Assembly (NCBI RefSeq): GCF_002086735.1
Contig: NZ_MVIJ01000001.1
Coordinates: 248,001 to 312,000, forward strand
Direction of reading: 5' to 3'
DNA length: 64,000 bases
Source: Mycobacterium scrofulaceum
Lineage (GTDB): Bacteria > Actinomycetota > Actinomycetes > Mycobacteriales > Mycobacteriaceae
Both the position numbers and the translations under genes were made by a program. How positions within the stretch are numbered: position 1 is the stretch's first letter; every line of letters begins with the position of its first letter. A model generated the notes under the pieces. The model searched no databases. It had not been told where the DNA came from and saw only the letters and a program-made list of their open reading frames with translations. Positions 63,949 through 64,000 of this stretch are shown here, piece by piece.

Positions 63949-64000
63949 CGGATACGCTCCTTCAGCCCGTAGAGCTCGGCGGCGTTTCGCCACAGCACCT
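63945..64000 (-). CDS. Amidohydrolase-family protein (C-terminal fragment at window edge)
   Basis: Only the last 17 or so codons are inside the window: WRNAAELYGLKERIR then TGA. WRNAAELYGL is the typical ending of amidohydrolase-2 proteins. It overlaps the downstream ATG by 4 bases and is therefore the preceding gene of the same operon; the rest lies past position 64000. Confidence 0.75.
   Translation of the reverse strand, partial: VLWRNAAELYGLKERIR

Overview
The window looks like chromosomal DNA of a slow-growing non-tuberculous Mycobacterium. The support is: very high GC throughout, a FAS-I type fatty acid synthase (fas) next to a Tat-exported Rv2525c-type protein, two PPE-SVP proteins, an Rv1364c-type PAS/phosphatase/kinase/STAS regulator, and many GTG starts and 4-base ATGA/GTGA gene overlaps. 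No rRNA, tRNA, CRISPR array, insertion sequence or prophage gene was seen. The species cannot be fixed from the sequence alone.

Layout. (1) 1-8815: most of fas (minus strand, the 3' end lies outside the window), a 521-bp upstream region with repeats, and the DUF1906/Rv2525c-type gene. (2) 8876-30666: a large catabolic block. It holds a MerR regulator with a divergent Rieske oxygenase, a CrtC-like lipocalin protein, an aldehyde dehydrogenase, two MaoC-type hydratase proteins, a SnoaL-like protein, an acyl-CoA synthetase, a KshA-like Rieske oxygenase, a P450 with its ferredoxin, a fused CaiB-type CoA-transferase, a GntR regulator, an SDR, an LLM oxidoreductase, four overlapping acyl-CoA dehydrogenase genes and a second acyl-CoA synthetase. 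The enzymes fit hydroxylation, CoA activation and beta-oxidation-like breakdown of an unknown (alicyclic, aromatic or isoprenoid) compound. (3) 31128-39675: a minus-strand operon with two Rieske oxygenases, each followed by a paralogous 111-residue protein, plus an amidohydrolase without its HxH motif, a MarR regulator, a 2Fe-2S ferredoxin, an SDR and a TauD-type dioxygenase; an aldehyde dehydrogenase is divergent. Two promoters here share a nearly identical element.

(4) 39717-42416: a locus with two GC-rich palindromes resembling copper-responsive (CsoR/RicR-type) operators, an LpqS-like lipoprotein, a 25-residue small ORF coupled to a D-amino-acid-oxidase-like gene, and a DUF4396 membrane protein. 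(5) 42495-46552: an SDR, a TetR/hotdog-thioesterase fusion, an amidohydrolase and a second DUF4396 gene that is frameshifted. (6) 46837-51319: a DUF421 protein, a NarK-type transporter, a phosphatidylserine-decarboxylase-like protein and a TDT/SLAC1-type transporter. (7) 51373-57120: two PPE genes, a small unknown gene, and a three-gene operon for a cytochrome b/molybdopterin oxidoreductase fusion. (8) 57253-64000: the Rv1364c-type regulator, an acyl-CoA dehydrogenase pair, a catalytically degenerate esterase and tandem amidohydrolases, the last cut by the window edge.

Substrates of the catabolic genes cannot be read from sequence; product names give family-level function unless stated otherwise.
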